The notes under the pieces were generated by a model. That model was not told where the DNA came from. It worked only from the letters and a program-made list of their open reading frames with translations, and made no database searches. DNA of 35,039 bases from Polyangiaceae bacterium (GTDB lineage: Bacteria > Myxococcota_A > Polyangia > Polyangiales > Polyangiaceae): positions 1-35,039 of the forward strand of contig JAJDAH010000034.1 in the NCBI GenBank assembly GCA_029261965.1, written 5' to 3'. Position numbers and translations under genes: made by a program. This document shows positions 23,762-31,532 of the stretch, piece by piece. Each line of letters starts with the position of its first letter. Within the stretch, counting starts at the first letter, position 1.

Positions 23762-23995
23762 TTATCCGTCGTTCTCGGGGCTGATGAATCCGAGCGCCTG
23801 GGCGGCTTCGAGCACACGCGCTTTCGTCGTCGAGTGACACCGGCCCCCAGCCAGGACGTTCACGGCGGTGCGGTCGTCCACAGCGGCTTTGGCGGCGAGG
23901 ACTCGCACTTGGTGGCGGCTCAGGCGGGGCCCCGGGAATTTCTGCGGTTTTGCTGCGGTTTCGGTTGAGGCTTGTTTGATTCGTGCGTCCGTCAT
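23762..23995 (-). CDS. Small HTH DNA-binding protein (LacI-like helix pair)
   Basis: A 77-residue protein, start at the ATG at 23995 (or 24007). The segment RVLAAKAAVDDRTAVNVLAG, then TTKARVLEAAQALGF, has the pattern of a LacI-type HTH (AxxAxVxxxTVxxVL, xxxTRxRVxxAxxxLG) without a ligand-binding domain. It is a likely regulator of the recombinase element downstream on the same strand, 61 bases from the next small gene. Confidence 0.65.
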   Translation of the reverse strand: MTDARIKQASTETAAKPQKFPGPRLSRHQVRVLAAKAAVDDRTAVNVLAGGRCHSTTKARVLEAAQALGFISPENDG

Positions 23996-24015
23996 GCGAC
24001 GGAGCATCTCATCGT

Positions 24016-24738
24016 TCAGCCGGGATATTTCGGGACTGCGAACCCAATCTCAGTCCCGTTTCTTCGGCCTTCCGGGCGCTCGCCTCTCCCCGATAACGCG
24101 CCCGTGGGCCTTGCGTATCGCGTCAGTTTCGGTCTCGTGGACTCGCGCCGGGTTGCGTGGCCCCTGTTCGGCTTGTCTGCGAAATAGGCGAGCGGTTGTA
24201 GAAGGATGAACAGCGCAGCCAGGTCGGGGGAGCGTTTGGCGAACTGGGCCACCAGGCGATCGCGCAAGGGGTCATCGGGGAGTGTGTCCGATGACAGTGG
24301 GCGAACGCTCGTTTGGTTTCTCGGCTCCTTAGGTTCCGGCCATCGTTCGTCATCGACCAAGACCATCAGTGGTCGTTGATCGGCATCTGCCATCATGGAC
24401 GCGACCTCAGCCAAGCCTCGCGGAGCCATCTTGCCGATCATTTTCAGTTCGGGATCTCGTGCTGAGTCACCGCCCCCTACGCGGACTCGAAATACGATCT
24501 CATCGCCCGGGAGGAACCACTTCCCGCGTTCAGCTAGCTGTCGAATCTCCAAGATCACATCTCGAAGACGCGCGAGCGCGCCCGGTTGCCCAGTTGTGAG
24601 CAGGTTCTTGATGAGCGTTCCCAGTTCGTCCGTCCACACCAAGCCGAAGCTCTCTTCGACATGGCCCGAGCAGGCCTCCCGTGTCGCGTCGGCGAGGCCG
24701 GGGGCGTCGGTGTACACGTCCTCGGGCCAATGTTTCAT
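24016..24738 (-). CDS. Hypothetical protein, 240 residues
   Basis: I do not recognise the family. The ATG at 24738 is preferred over an upstream start at 24771: a TACAAT (24748-24753) lies ten bases ahead of it and may be a -10 element of a nearly leaderless message. The N-terminal half is helical (LGTLIKNLLTTGQPGALARL, then RDVILEIRQLAERG). The C-terminal 40 residues are basic and Arg/Gly/Pro-rich and look disordered. It lies upstream of the small HTH gene on the same strand and may belong to the same mobile element. Confidence 0.55.
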   Translation of the reverse strand: MKHWPEDVYTDAPGLADATREACSGHVEESFGLVWTDELGTLIKNLLTTGQPGALARLRDVILEIRQLAERGKWFLPGDEIVFRVRVGGGDSARDPELKMIGKMAPRGLAEVASMMADADQRPLMVLVDDERWPEPKEPRNQTSVRPLSSDTLPDDPLRDRLVAQFAKRSPDLAALFILLQPLAYFADKPNRGHATRRESTRPKLTRYARPTGALSGRGERPEGRRNGTEIGFAVPKYPG

Positions 24739-24873
24739 GATCGCAAGATTGTAGCAGAGACGTAGCGACACCGCGGTTCACTCGCAGCGCGTTCGTCTCC
24801 TTTCGTCCATTCGGGCATTTCTTCTTGCCGGTGTGTGAAACACAGCTCAGGAGAAAGGCGAAGGGAGGTTCGT

Positions 24874-25524
24874 ATGACGAACGGACCGATGAAGAATACC
24901 GAAGATCAGCTCGAGCCCGACAACGACAATGACAATGACGGGCCCGACGATCCAAACGAGGACGAGGCGGAGTGCAGCAGCGTCGTGGTCGTTATCGGCA
25001 CCGACGATGAAGACGACAAGGGTGCGAGCGACGAGATCGAACCCGACGACGATGACGAGTCACCAGAATCTGACGACGAGACCGACGAGACGGATGAGCT
25101 CGACGAGACGGATGAGCTCGACGACACGGATGAGCTCGATGACACGGATGAGACTGATGACACGGACGAGACCGATGAGACCGATGAGATCGATGAGACC
25201 GATGAGACCGATGAGACCGACGACACGGACGAGTTCGACGAGACCGACGAGGTCGATGATCAGGAGTCGGAGGACTCGGAGGAGGACATCGACGAAGATC
25301 CGGAGGAAGACGACCCCGACAGCTGGGAGGGAAGGAGACGATGGTTACTGACGCAGATCGCCCGCCTGCCCACCGAATCGGTTCTTCGGTCGACCGAGCG
25401 GTCCCTTTTCGTGCGTCTTCGGTGCCATCCGCAGACCCGTGTGGTGCGCATCTGGTGCACCGTTTGCGCTACCGCAGTAGCCACCAAACGCACTACCGGA
25501 CGGCCACCAAGGGACGCTCCGTAG
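24874..25524 (+). CDS. Extremely acidic TDE-repeat protein
   Basis: A 216-residue protein starting at ATG 24874 with a strong GGGAGG. Residues 12-150 are almost only Asp, Glu, Thr and Ser. A tandem array of DETDET/DELDDT units covers about 68-132. A basic C-terminal segment follows (WEGRRRWLLTQIARLPTESV, then CHPQTRVVRIWCTVC with Cys and a basic end). The acid tract is surely disordered and could bind cations or basic proteins, or mimic DNA. The C-terminal Cys pattern could hold a metal. No homologue can be named. It is followed six bases later by the winged-helix-like gene. Confidence 0.65.
   Translation: MTNGPMKNTEDQLEPDNDNDNDGPDDPNEDEAECSSVVVVIGTDDEDDKGASDEIEPDDDDESPESDDETDETDELDETDELDDTDELDDTDETDDTDETDETDEIDETDETDETDDTDEFDETDEVDDQESEDSEEDIDEDPEEDDPDSWEGRRRWLLTQIARLPTESVLRSTERSLFVRLRCHPQTRVVRIWCTVCATAVATKRTTGRPPRDAP
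25072..25260 (+). repeat. Tandem repeat array (codons for Asp-Glu-Thr)
   Basis: Degenerate copies of GAGACCGATGA-type units, nine or twelve bases long, make up about 190 bases inside the acidic protein gene. The unit mixes ETD, ELD and DTD codons. Such arrays expand and contract by slippage. Confidence 0.85.
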
Positions 25525-25530
25525 GCGCCA

Positions 25531-26067
25531 ATGCGTGACGAAACCATCCGTGACCTGCTCCGAACCGCAGCGAAGATCGGCGTCGAATTCACTCTCCAGC
25601 AATTTTCGGAGGCCGCTTATGGCTCATCGCCTGCCTGGCAGAAGGTGCCAAAGCGTCGAGGCCGCAATGATCCTCGTCCCGGTGGGCGTGTGCGAAGCGC
25701 TGCTGCCGGGATTTTGGGTCGACTTGGCCGTCGGGGCGTGATCGAGAGAATCGACAAGCATCGTTATCGTGTGACTCCGAGCGGTCGGGCATTTCTGAAT
25801 GGTACGACGGCTCAACCAAACGCAACTCCCGCGTTTGCCTCGCCGGTACCGACGTCTCACGCGCCGCCCGCACCCCACATGCCGTCGCCGATTTCAGCGC
25901 CGCCTCTCGGGCAGCAGGTTCAGCCGGTTCACCGCGTTGCACCGCCCGCTTGGGTGCGCTGTCCCGAGGCACCAGGGGGTGCGGTTTTCTTTGACGGCAT
26001 GGGTGGCTGGTGGTTCGTCGATCCCCACGGCAGGTGGTGGCCCTGGCCACCACCCGCACCCTTCTGA
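25531..26067 (+). CDS. Winged-helix-like protein with Pro-rich and Trp-rich tail
   Basis: A 178-residue protein. Residues 1-92 look like a winged helix: TIRDLLRTAAKIGVEFTLQQ, RVRSAAAGILGRLGRRGVIE and RIDKHRYRVTPSGRAFL (recognition helix and wing). Residues 93-140 are Pro/Ala-rich. The C-terminus is GGAVFFDGMGGWWFVDPHGR, then WWPWPPPAPF, a Trp-rich motif. DNA binding is plausible. The start codon is only six bases after the acidic protein's stop, so the two are probably one operon. No named family. Confidence 0.6.
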   Translation: MRDETIRDLLRTAAKIGVEFTLQQFSEAAYGSSPAWQKVPKRRGRNDPRPGGRVRSAAAGILGRLGRRGVIERIDKHRYRVTPSGRAFLNGTTAQPNATPAFASPVPTSHAPPAPHMPSPISAPPLGQQVQPVHRVAPPAWVRCPEAPGGAVFFDGMGGWWFVDPHGRWWPWPPPAPF

Positions 26068-26118
26068 GGGCTACGGAGCAAGGACATCGGCATCGGCCAC
26101 CGATCTCAGAGAGCGGCG

Positions 26119-26850
26119 TTGTACGCGCGCACGAGCCGTACCGACCAAGACGCGGCGATGCAGATCTCCGAGCTTCGGGCCCTAGCCGAGCACCGTCGGT
26201 GGCAGGTCTGTGGCGAGTTCATCGACCAGACAAGCGGGGCGCGGGCGTCGCGGCCAGCTCTCACGCAGGTGGAAGACCTCGTTCGCCGTGGCCGTGTCGA
26301 CCTGGTTGCAGTCTGGCGCCTCGATCGTCTCGGGCGCTCGTTGAAGAACTTTCTCACCATCGTGGATGAGTTTGAGGCGAACCGGGTTCAGCTCGTAAGT
26401 GTGCGAGAGGGCATCGATATGTCGACCCCGATGGGACGGATGTTTGCCCGGCTTCTCGCGGTCTTCGCCGAGATGGAGCGCGAGTGGATCATCGAACGCA
26501 CTCGTGCCGGCCTCGACGAAGCACGTCGCCGAGGCGTCCGTCTCGGCCGGCGTCCCACGCGGATCGACCTGGATCACGCCCTTCAGCTACGGGCCGAGGG
26601 CTGGACGATCCGATCCGTCGCTCAGGAGCTCGGAGTCGCTCGCTCGGTCGTCCACCGTGCGGTCAAGCGTGCGCCAGGCGGCCTCTGCGCGGTGTGCCGG
26701 GCGCCCGTGCTGCTCGATATGCACGGCCGTGCCCACTGGCATCCAGCTCTCGGTGAAGGCGCCGCGGTCTGCTCGGGCGCCGGCCACGACGTTGATCCCC
26801 TTGAGGCCGTCCCGGAATCCTCGAGCGATGAGGCGCCCGAGAGCCGATAG
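26119..26850 (+). CDS. Small serine recombinase (resolvase/invertase)
   Basis: A 243-residue resolvase-type protein. The catalytic Ser is in LYARTSRTDQ (residue 6). VDLVAVWRLDRLGRS (Arg residues), MGRMFARLLAVFAEMEREWI (E helix) and RTRAGLDEARRRG follow in order. A HTH (WTIRSVAQELGVARSVVHRA) ends the core. A C-terminal extension (about 195-243) has CAVC and then two His and a Cys, like a small zinc-binding module, which ordinary resolvases lack. The start is TTG at 26119; no better start exists in frame upstream. It would recombine specific DNA sites; no inverted repeats of such a site were found. Confidence 0.85.
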   Translation: MYARTSRTDQDAAMQISELRALAEHRRWQVCGEFIDQTSGARASRPALTQVEDLVRRGRVDLVAVWRLDRLGRSLKNFLTIVDEFEANRVQLVSVREGIDMSTPMGRMFARLLAVFAEMEREWIIERTRAGLDEARRRGVRLGRRPTRIDLDHALQLRAEGWTIRSVAQELGVARSVVHRAVKRAPGGLCAVCRAPVLLDMHGRAHWHPALGEGAAVCSGAGHDVDPLEAVPESSSDEAPESR

Positions 26851-27008
26851 AATTTGCGGCGGGATTCGCCCATTCACTGATCTCCGAGACGTTCGTTTTC
26901 GGGACGCAGGTTTGGACGCGCTCTCCCTGACTTCCGGTTCGGCTCAGCTGTGCCTTAGCTTGGGTTCTTCGGGCGAGATTGGGCTTCACCACCTACAGCC
27001 CCACCGCG

Positions 27009-28121
27009 CTACGGTCGGATCGCCAAGCCCACGTAGGCGCCAACGAAGATTTGTTCGATGCCTGACGCGGGGACGTCGTCTACCGAGAAGGTTGTGCCAT
27101 GAAAGGCGTGCCCCAGCTCGATGTTGAGAAGTAGTTCGAGCGGGCCGATCATGTGGGCGCGGGCGGTGCCCGTTGTGGCAACGGCAGCGACGAAGCGGCG
27201 GGTTGTCGAGCCACGAAAAGCGGCTGGTTCGGTTGGCTGCCCCCGTGCCCAACCTCGGCCAAGGTACAGTCGCGGCTCGAGGCCGATGCGCGGCGCAGTG
27301 CGGGTGTGTACGCCGAGACCGACGTATCCTGAGAACCAACGCATCGTCACGGTTCCAGCGTCGACTGACGCCTGACCGAATGCCGCGTGTCCACCTGCCA
27401 CGGCCCTCAGCTGACCGCTGTCGAGGAACACCGTTGCGGTCGGGCCGAGCAGCACCGTGTTTCGGTTCGGAAAGATCCAACCCGCTGCCGCGACCTCGAC
27501 CCCTGTCCGAACCGGTGAGAGGAATGGGCTTTGCTCGGTTGACTGGGCGGTGCTGGTGGGTTGCGAGGGTGCTCCCTCGGACACTGGCGTGGTCGGCGGA
27601 AATGGTGACGGAGTGGGAATGGCTACCTGGTCGCCGTTGGACTCCTCGTTTTGCGTCAACGGTTCCGTCTGATTCGTTGCAACGCCTAGCCAACGGCTCC
27701 TCACAAGCTCGACGATGGCGATCGCGATCGTCCGAGGGCGGAGGGCCGCCGACACGTCATCGAGATGCAGTGTCCGATCCGCAGTCCCGGACGTGCGGGG
27801 ATCGACTAGGCGGATCGCGACGTCCGAGCTCACCGTGCACCGCTCTACGCCAATCACAATGATCGCACTTCGACTCGCGCCATCGGGCGCTGGCTTTGCT
27901 GGGGGAGGGTCGGTGTCCGGTCCTTGAATGCCAAGAGCGTGCAGCTCGATCCGCAGGTGTTCGAGCAGCTGTTTGGCATCGAACGGAAGCAGCTCGCACT
28001 TCGGTAGCTGCACGCGCACGATGGCGGGTTTTGCTGGCGCCGATTGCGCTGCAATCGGCCCGGCCCACGAAGCCGTAGCGAGAGCGGCCACCGTCGCGAG
28101 GATCAGTCGCGCGGTAGCCAA
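27009..28121 (-). CDS. Secreted/outer-membrane protein of an ECF-FecR operon
   Basis: A 370-residue protein with a signal peptide (MATARLILATVAALATASWA, cleavage near AAQS). An N-terminal domain (about 30-145) has a mixed strand-helix pattern. A Pro/Thr/Ser-rich linker follows (about 160-200). The C-terminal 160 residues are rich in alternating hydrophobic residues (GVEVAAAGWIFPNRNTVLLG, YVGLGVHTRTAPRIGLEPRL, FVGAYVGLAIRP), like an outer-membrane beta-barrel. The start overlaps the FecR-like gene's end by 19 bases. It is probably the effector of the sigma/FecR unit. Confidence 0.6.
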   Translation of the reverse strand: MATARLILATVAALATASWAGPIAAQSAPAKPAIVRVQLPKCELLPFDAKQLLEHLRIELHALGIQGPDTDPPPAKPAPDGASRSAIIVIGVERCTVSSDVAIRLVDPRTSGTADRTLHLDDVSAALRPRTIAIAIVELVRSRWLGVATNQTEPLTQNEESNGDQVAIPTPSPFPPTTPVSEGAPSQPTSTAQSTEQSPFLSPVRTGVEVAAAGWIFPNRNTVLLGPTATVFLDSGQLRAVAGGHAAFGQASVDAGTVTMRWFSGYVGLGVHTRTAPRIGLEPRLYLGRGWARGQPTEPAAFRGSTTRRFVAAVATTGTARAHMIGPLELLLNIELGHAFHGTTFSVDDVPASGIEQIFVGAYVGLAIRP

Positions 28122-29263
28122 CGGGCCATCGCCTCGAGCTGCCGCCCGTCGGGGAACTCTCGCTCGTAGCGTGCCATCGCTACCTCGGCTGCTGATCGGT
28201 TTCCAGCTTTCGAGTAAGCTTCGACCAAGCGCGCGTACACCACCTCGCGTAGAGCAGCGGGCGTCGGGAGCACGAGCGCACGTTCCAGGGTATCGGCAGC
28301 GCCAGCGGGACTTCCCAACTGGTCGAGTTGCATGCGACCCAGGGTGACAGCGGCGACTCCCGCTTCCGGATGGCCTGAGTATCTCGCGACGATTCGAGAC
28401 AAAGGCACGACGGCCTCCGCTGGATGGCCGGACAAGCGCGCGACATCAGCCAGAGCCAAGAGCTCATCCAGCCCTTTGGCCTGAAGCGACTCACGGCGCA
28501 CGCCGCCCGTCCCGAGCGCAACGTACGCCGCTCGGTACTCGCCGACGCCAGCATGCGCGCGCCACGAACTCGTTGTGGAGTTCACGCCCTTGCGCGCTTC
28601 AACGTCTTCCGCTCGTTTTGATGGTTCCTTGCCCTGCACGATCGAAACCTCGATGCTCTCCCCAGCCGACAAGCGCTGAACTCCGTCCGGGACGGGCTTC
28701 CCGCGTACGACGACGGCGCCCCGCTCCACCTTCACCTTCACCCGCGCGTCGTCGCGGTAAACCACGAAACGGGTTCCGATGACCTCGACCGTGACGGGGC
28801 CCGCTTCAATCACCCAGCGGCGCGGACCGCCGGGAGCAATCTCGAACGTCGCGGTGCCCCGCCTCAACGAAGAAACGACGAGGGTGGACGACTGCGCTAG
28901 CGGTTCCCAAAGCGTCCGGCCATCGAACGTGAGTGTGGAGCCTTCAGAAAGCGACCAGACCTCGGCCGGCGACCCCGCCGGCAAGTCGACGATTGCGAGT
29001 CGACGACCATCGATCGACCTTAGTGGGCCAGCCCCTACCGCGTTCATTGTGGCGGACCGCACTTCCGGCTCGTACGTTAGCCACTGGAGCAATCCCTGCA
29101 GAGCCACCGCGATAGCGAACCCGAGGGCTGCCATCCTGAGTACCGCGAGCCAGCTGACGGCTTGGGATTCTCGCCCCTCTCGTATCCTATGACACATCCG
29201 AGCAATCGCCTGCTCGTCGATCGGATCGCACAGCACCCCTGACAAATCGACTGGGCTTGTCAT
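28103..29263 (-). CDS. FecR-like membrane protein with TPR-like repeats
   Basis: A 386-residue protein starting at ATG 29263, which overlaps the sigma-factor stop by four bases (ATGA). One membrane helix lies at about 42-66 (VLRMAALGFAIAVALQGLL). The FecR domain follows (about 80-210; LPAGSPAEVWSLSEGSTLTF, then VTVEVIGTRFVVYRDDARVK, VKVERGAVVVRG). The C-terminus (250-386) has TPR-like helical pairs (AEAVVPLSRIVARYSGHPEA, YARLVEAYSKAGNRSAAEVA). FecR-type proteins control the cognate ECF sigma factor. The N-terminal part is a probable anti-sigma segment. Confidence 0.75.
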   Translation of the reverse strand: MTSPVDLSGVLCDPIDEQAIARMCHRIREGRESQAVSWLAVLRMAALGFAIAVALQGLLQWLTYEPEVRSATMNAVGAGPLRSIDGRRLAIVDLPAGSPAEVWSLSEGSTLTFDGRTLWEPLAQSSTLVVSSLRRGTATFEIAPGGPRRWVIEAGPVTVEVIGTRFVVYRDDARVKVKVERGAVVVRGKPVPDGVQRLSAGESIEVSIVQGKEPSKRAEDVEARKGVNSTTSSWRAHAGVGEYRAAYVALGTGGVRRESLQAKGLDELLALADVARLSGHPAEAVVPLSRIVARYSGHPEAGVAAVTLGRMQLDQLGSPAGAADTLERALVLPTPAALREVVYARLVEAYSKAGNRSAAEVAMARYEREFPDGRQLEAMARWLPRD

Positions 29264-29904
29264 TCGCCCACCACGAAGTCGATGCTTAAGTGTGCCAGTA
29301 CCCGTTCCTGTGTCCGCGCGATGCGCCTCTTCACCGTCGCGACCGAGCAGCCGCACGCCTCGGCCACCTCCTCCAGGCGGTACTGCTCAACGTAGCGAAG
29401 CATCCAAGCGATTCGCTCCTGGGTCGGACGCCGGCGCAACAAGTCGTCGAGCTTGCCGATCTCGGCGTGCAGCTCGAGATCGACGCGTGGGTCGAGTTGC
29501 TGGAGCAATGTGGCGTCGTCCTGTTCGCGGTCCAGACCAAGCGAGCGCAGCAAACGCCGCCGGCGGAACCTGCGGTGCACCAAGTTGACCGCGAGCTGCA
29601 GCAGCCAGGACCGAAACGACTCCACTTGGCGGAGCCGGTGCAAATCCCGAAAAGCCGAGATAAAAGCCTCCTGCACCACGTCTTCCGCTTCGTGGGAACG
29701 GCCTGATAGTCGAGTCACGACGCGCGCCACAACGCGGACGTGCCTGCGGTAGAGCATATCTTCAGCCCAGCGATCGCCCCGAAGTGCGCGCCGCACGAGC
29801 TCGCTGTCTTCGGGCAACGACGTGTCGTCCGCGACCGTCGGCAGCTCACGGACCTTGGCAGGCACAGCAAGCAGCGGGCGGAGATCGATGGCGATGGCGT
29901 GCAT
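29260..29904 (-). CDS. ECF-type RNA polymerase sigma factor
   Basis: A 214-residue sigma-70 family protein. Region 2 is at about 40-110: LYRRHVRVVARVVTRLSGRS, EAEDVVQEAFISAFRDLHRL and RSWLLQLAVNLVHRRFRRRR. Region 4 is at about 165-205: AWMLRYVEQYRLEEVAEACG, CSVATVKRRIARTQERVLAH. The start at ATG 29904 is preferred over the one at 29937. It is the first gene of an operon with the FecR-like and secreted-protein genes, and is divergent from the cassette B lipoprotein genes 220 bases away. Confidence 0.85.
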   Translation of the reverse strand: MHAIAIDLRPLLAVPAKVRELPTVADDTSLPEDSELVRRALRGDRWAEDMLYRRHVRVVARVVTRLSGRSHEAEDVVQEAFISAFRDLHRLRQVESFRSWLLQLAVNLVHRRFRRRRLLRSLGLDREQDDATLLQQLDPRVDLELHAEIGKLDDLLRRRPTQERIAWMLRYVEQYRLEEVAEACGCSVATVKRRIARTQERVLAHLSIDFVVGE

Positions 29905-30122
29905 GGGGCTACGAGCGACGGGTGTTCGAGCGCCCAAGCGACATGACCTGATTCCTAGGGAGTATCATGGTGTTGGTGTCCACGTTGGAGCCGGCGCGAC
30001 TCCTGCTTGCGGCTGGGGACCTTGGCGAACCGAAAATGGCTCATTCTGACCACGGGACGGCCCAAACTTCGGATATCTACTTCTTTGTGAGCTATTTTTC
30101 CCCGCTTGCGGTCCCCAGAAGC

Positions 30123-31532
30123 GTGACCATCCGCCTCTGGGCCTCGGGGCTCGGCGTTCTCTTTGGGCTTTTGGGCTGCTCGACCGCGCAGACGAACGTG
30201 ATCGAGAGTCGGCCCGCCGATTGCGGGGCCGCCGAGTGCGATGCGGCAGCTGCGCCGGAGCCCGAGCTGGTGCTCGGCGAATGCTTTCAGACCAACTGCG
30301 AGGGCGACGTCGAGGTCGCGCAATACGAGCCCGGGCCGACCATCGAGTGCGAAGCAACGCATTTGGGCACCGGTACGATCGCTTGGGTCTATCGGACCGA
30401 CGCAATCGATTGCCTGACCCCGCCATGCTCGAGCGACTATCACAGCATTCGCGTCGACGCCGCCGGAAACCTAGACGTCGCCGGCCGGCTCGCATCAAAT
30501 GACTTCACAGATGTAGGCCTCTGGTTCGCGCGGTTCGCGGACGACGGGACGGAGATAGATTTCACCGTCGTCGACGCGGCGTTCCGGACACGGTTCACCC
30601 AACCTTCGTTCAGTCTCGCGGTCGGCGCTGACGCAACAGGCAAGTGGTTCGTCGGCAAAGCTATCGGCGACCCCAATATTAGCCGTGTCACGAACTACGA
30701 GCTTCACCGATTCGACGAACCGAAAGTGTCCACGCTTCTTACAGCCGTTAGCGACGTCATCAACGTCAGAACTGCTGTCAGTCTGGGCAGCGACTTCGCG
30801 CTCCTGACGATCTGGCCCGATATCATCTTCGACGAAGACGACGTTCTCGCGCCATCGAATCCAACTAGGCCACTCGATATTTCTCGGTTCGACGCGTCCG
30901 GCCGTTTGCTGTGGAATCAAACGAAACTGACGCGGGCGCTGCCGCTGACTCACACTAATCTCGTCGGGTTCGATGCTGCCGGGAATCTGACCATCGAGCT
31001 GCAGCAGGAAGGCAATCTCGGTTTCGCCGAGCTGCCGAGGGCTCCTGACGGAACCATTCCCGCCTTGGTAGCCCGCCGGCTCGCCCGTCTCGATCGAGAC
31101 GGCAACCTGCTCTGGGTCTGGGATGTACCTCACTCCGCAGAAGGGAGCTACGCGATCGCGCCCGACGGCGCCATGTACGTCATCCGTCAGCCTTACGATC
31201 AATTCTATGTGAAGCAATCAGCCGTACTGGAGAGACTTGACGCGATGGGCCGCTCGCAGTGGATTTTGGATCTGGGCGACGATTGCGACGAGGTGGCCAT
31301 CGATGCCGAGGGCAACGCGGTCGTTGTGCTTGGAGCCACGTGGGCGGACACGTCGATGCGTTTTCAACAGGTCGGCCCCAACGGCCAACGCTGTGAGTCG
31401 TTTAACGTTCCGTGCCTCGAGCAGGCCAACGGTGAACGTCTGTGCGCCGGAGACGAACTCCAGGTTGCTCCGGACGGCGATATTCTCTTCGCGGTGCGCA
31501 ACGCGATCGGCCGAGTCACGAGACCAGAGTGA
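30123..31532 (+). CDS. Beta-propeller-like lipoprotein, cassette B gene 1
   Basis: A 469-residue lipoprotein; GTG at 30123 puts the lipobox GLLGC at Cys19, which fits, whereas the longer open frame back to 29967 would add an improbable N-terminal tail. The body parallels cassette A gene 1 (12383): LGECFQTNC, YEPGPTIEC, GTIAWVYRTDAIDCLTPPC, GLWFARF, ISRFDASGRLLWNQ and the end IGRVTRPE. Propeller-like blades are visible (LARLDRDGNLLWVW, LERLDAMGRSQW). The stop codon overlaps the next ATG by one base. Its function is unknown; it is probably on the cell surface. Confidence 0.8.
   Translation: MTIRLWASGLGVLFGLLGCSTAQTNVIESRPADCGAAECDAAAAPEPELVLGECFQTNCEGDVEVAQYEPGPTIECEATHLGTGTIAWVYRTDAIDCLTPPCSSDYHSIRVDAAGNLDVAGRLASNDFTDVGLWFARFADDGTEIDFTVVDAAFRTRFTQPSFSLAVGADATGKWFVGKAIGDPNISRVTNYELHRFDEPKVSTLLTAVSDVINVRTAVSLGSDFALLTIWPDIIFDEDDVLAPSNPTRPLDISRFDASGRLLWNQTKLTRALPLTHTNLVGFDAAGNLTIELQQEGNLGFAELPRAPDGTIPALVARRLARLDRDGNLLWVWDVPHSAEGSYAIAPDGAMYVIRQPYDQFYVKQSAVLERLDAMGRSQWILDLGDDCDEVAIDAEGNAVVVLGATWADTSMRFQQVGPNGQRCESFNVPCLEQANGERLCAGDELQVAPDGDILFAVRNAIGRVTRPE

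Noticed and set aside
24906-25226. Minus-strand Ser/Val repeat frame
   Set aside because: It is the complement of the acidic repeat array and has no start signals of its own.
24948-25322. Possible CRISPR or satellite array
   Set aside because: Units are short, contiguous and in frame without spacers; it is a coding tandem repeat.
29967-30122. N-terminal extension of cassette B gene 1
   Set aside because: It would bury the lipoprotein signal 50 residues inside the protein; the GTG at 30123 gives a normal lipoprotein start.
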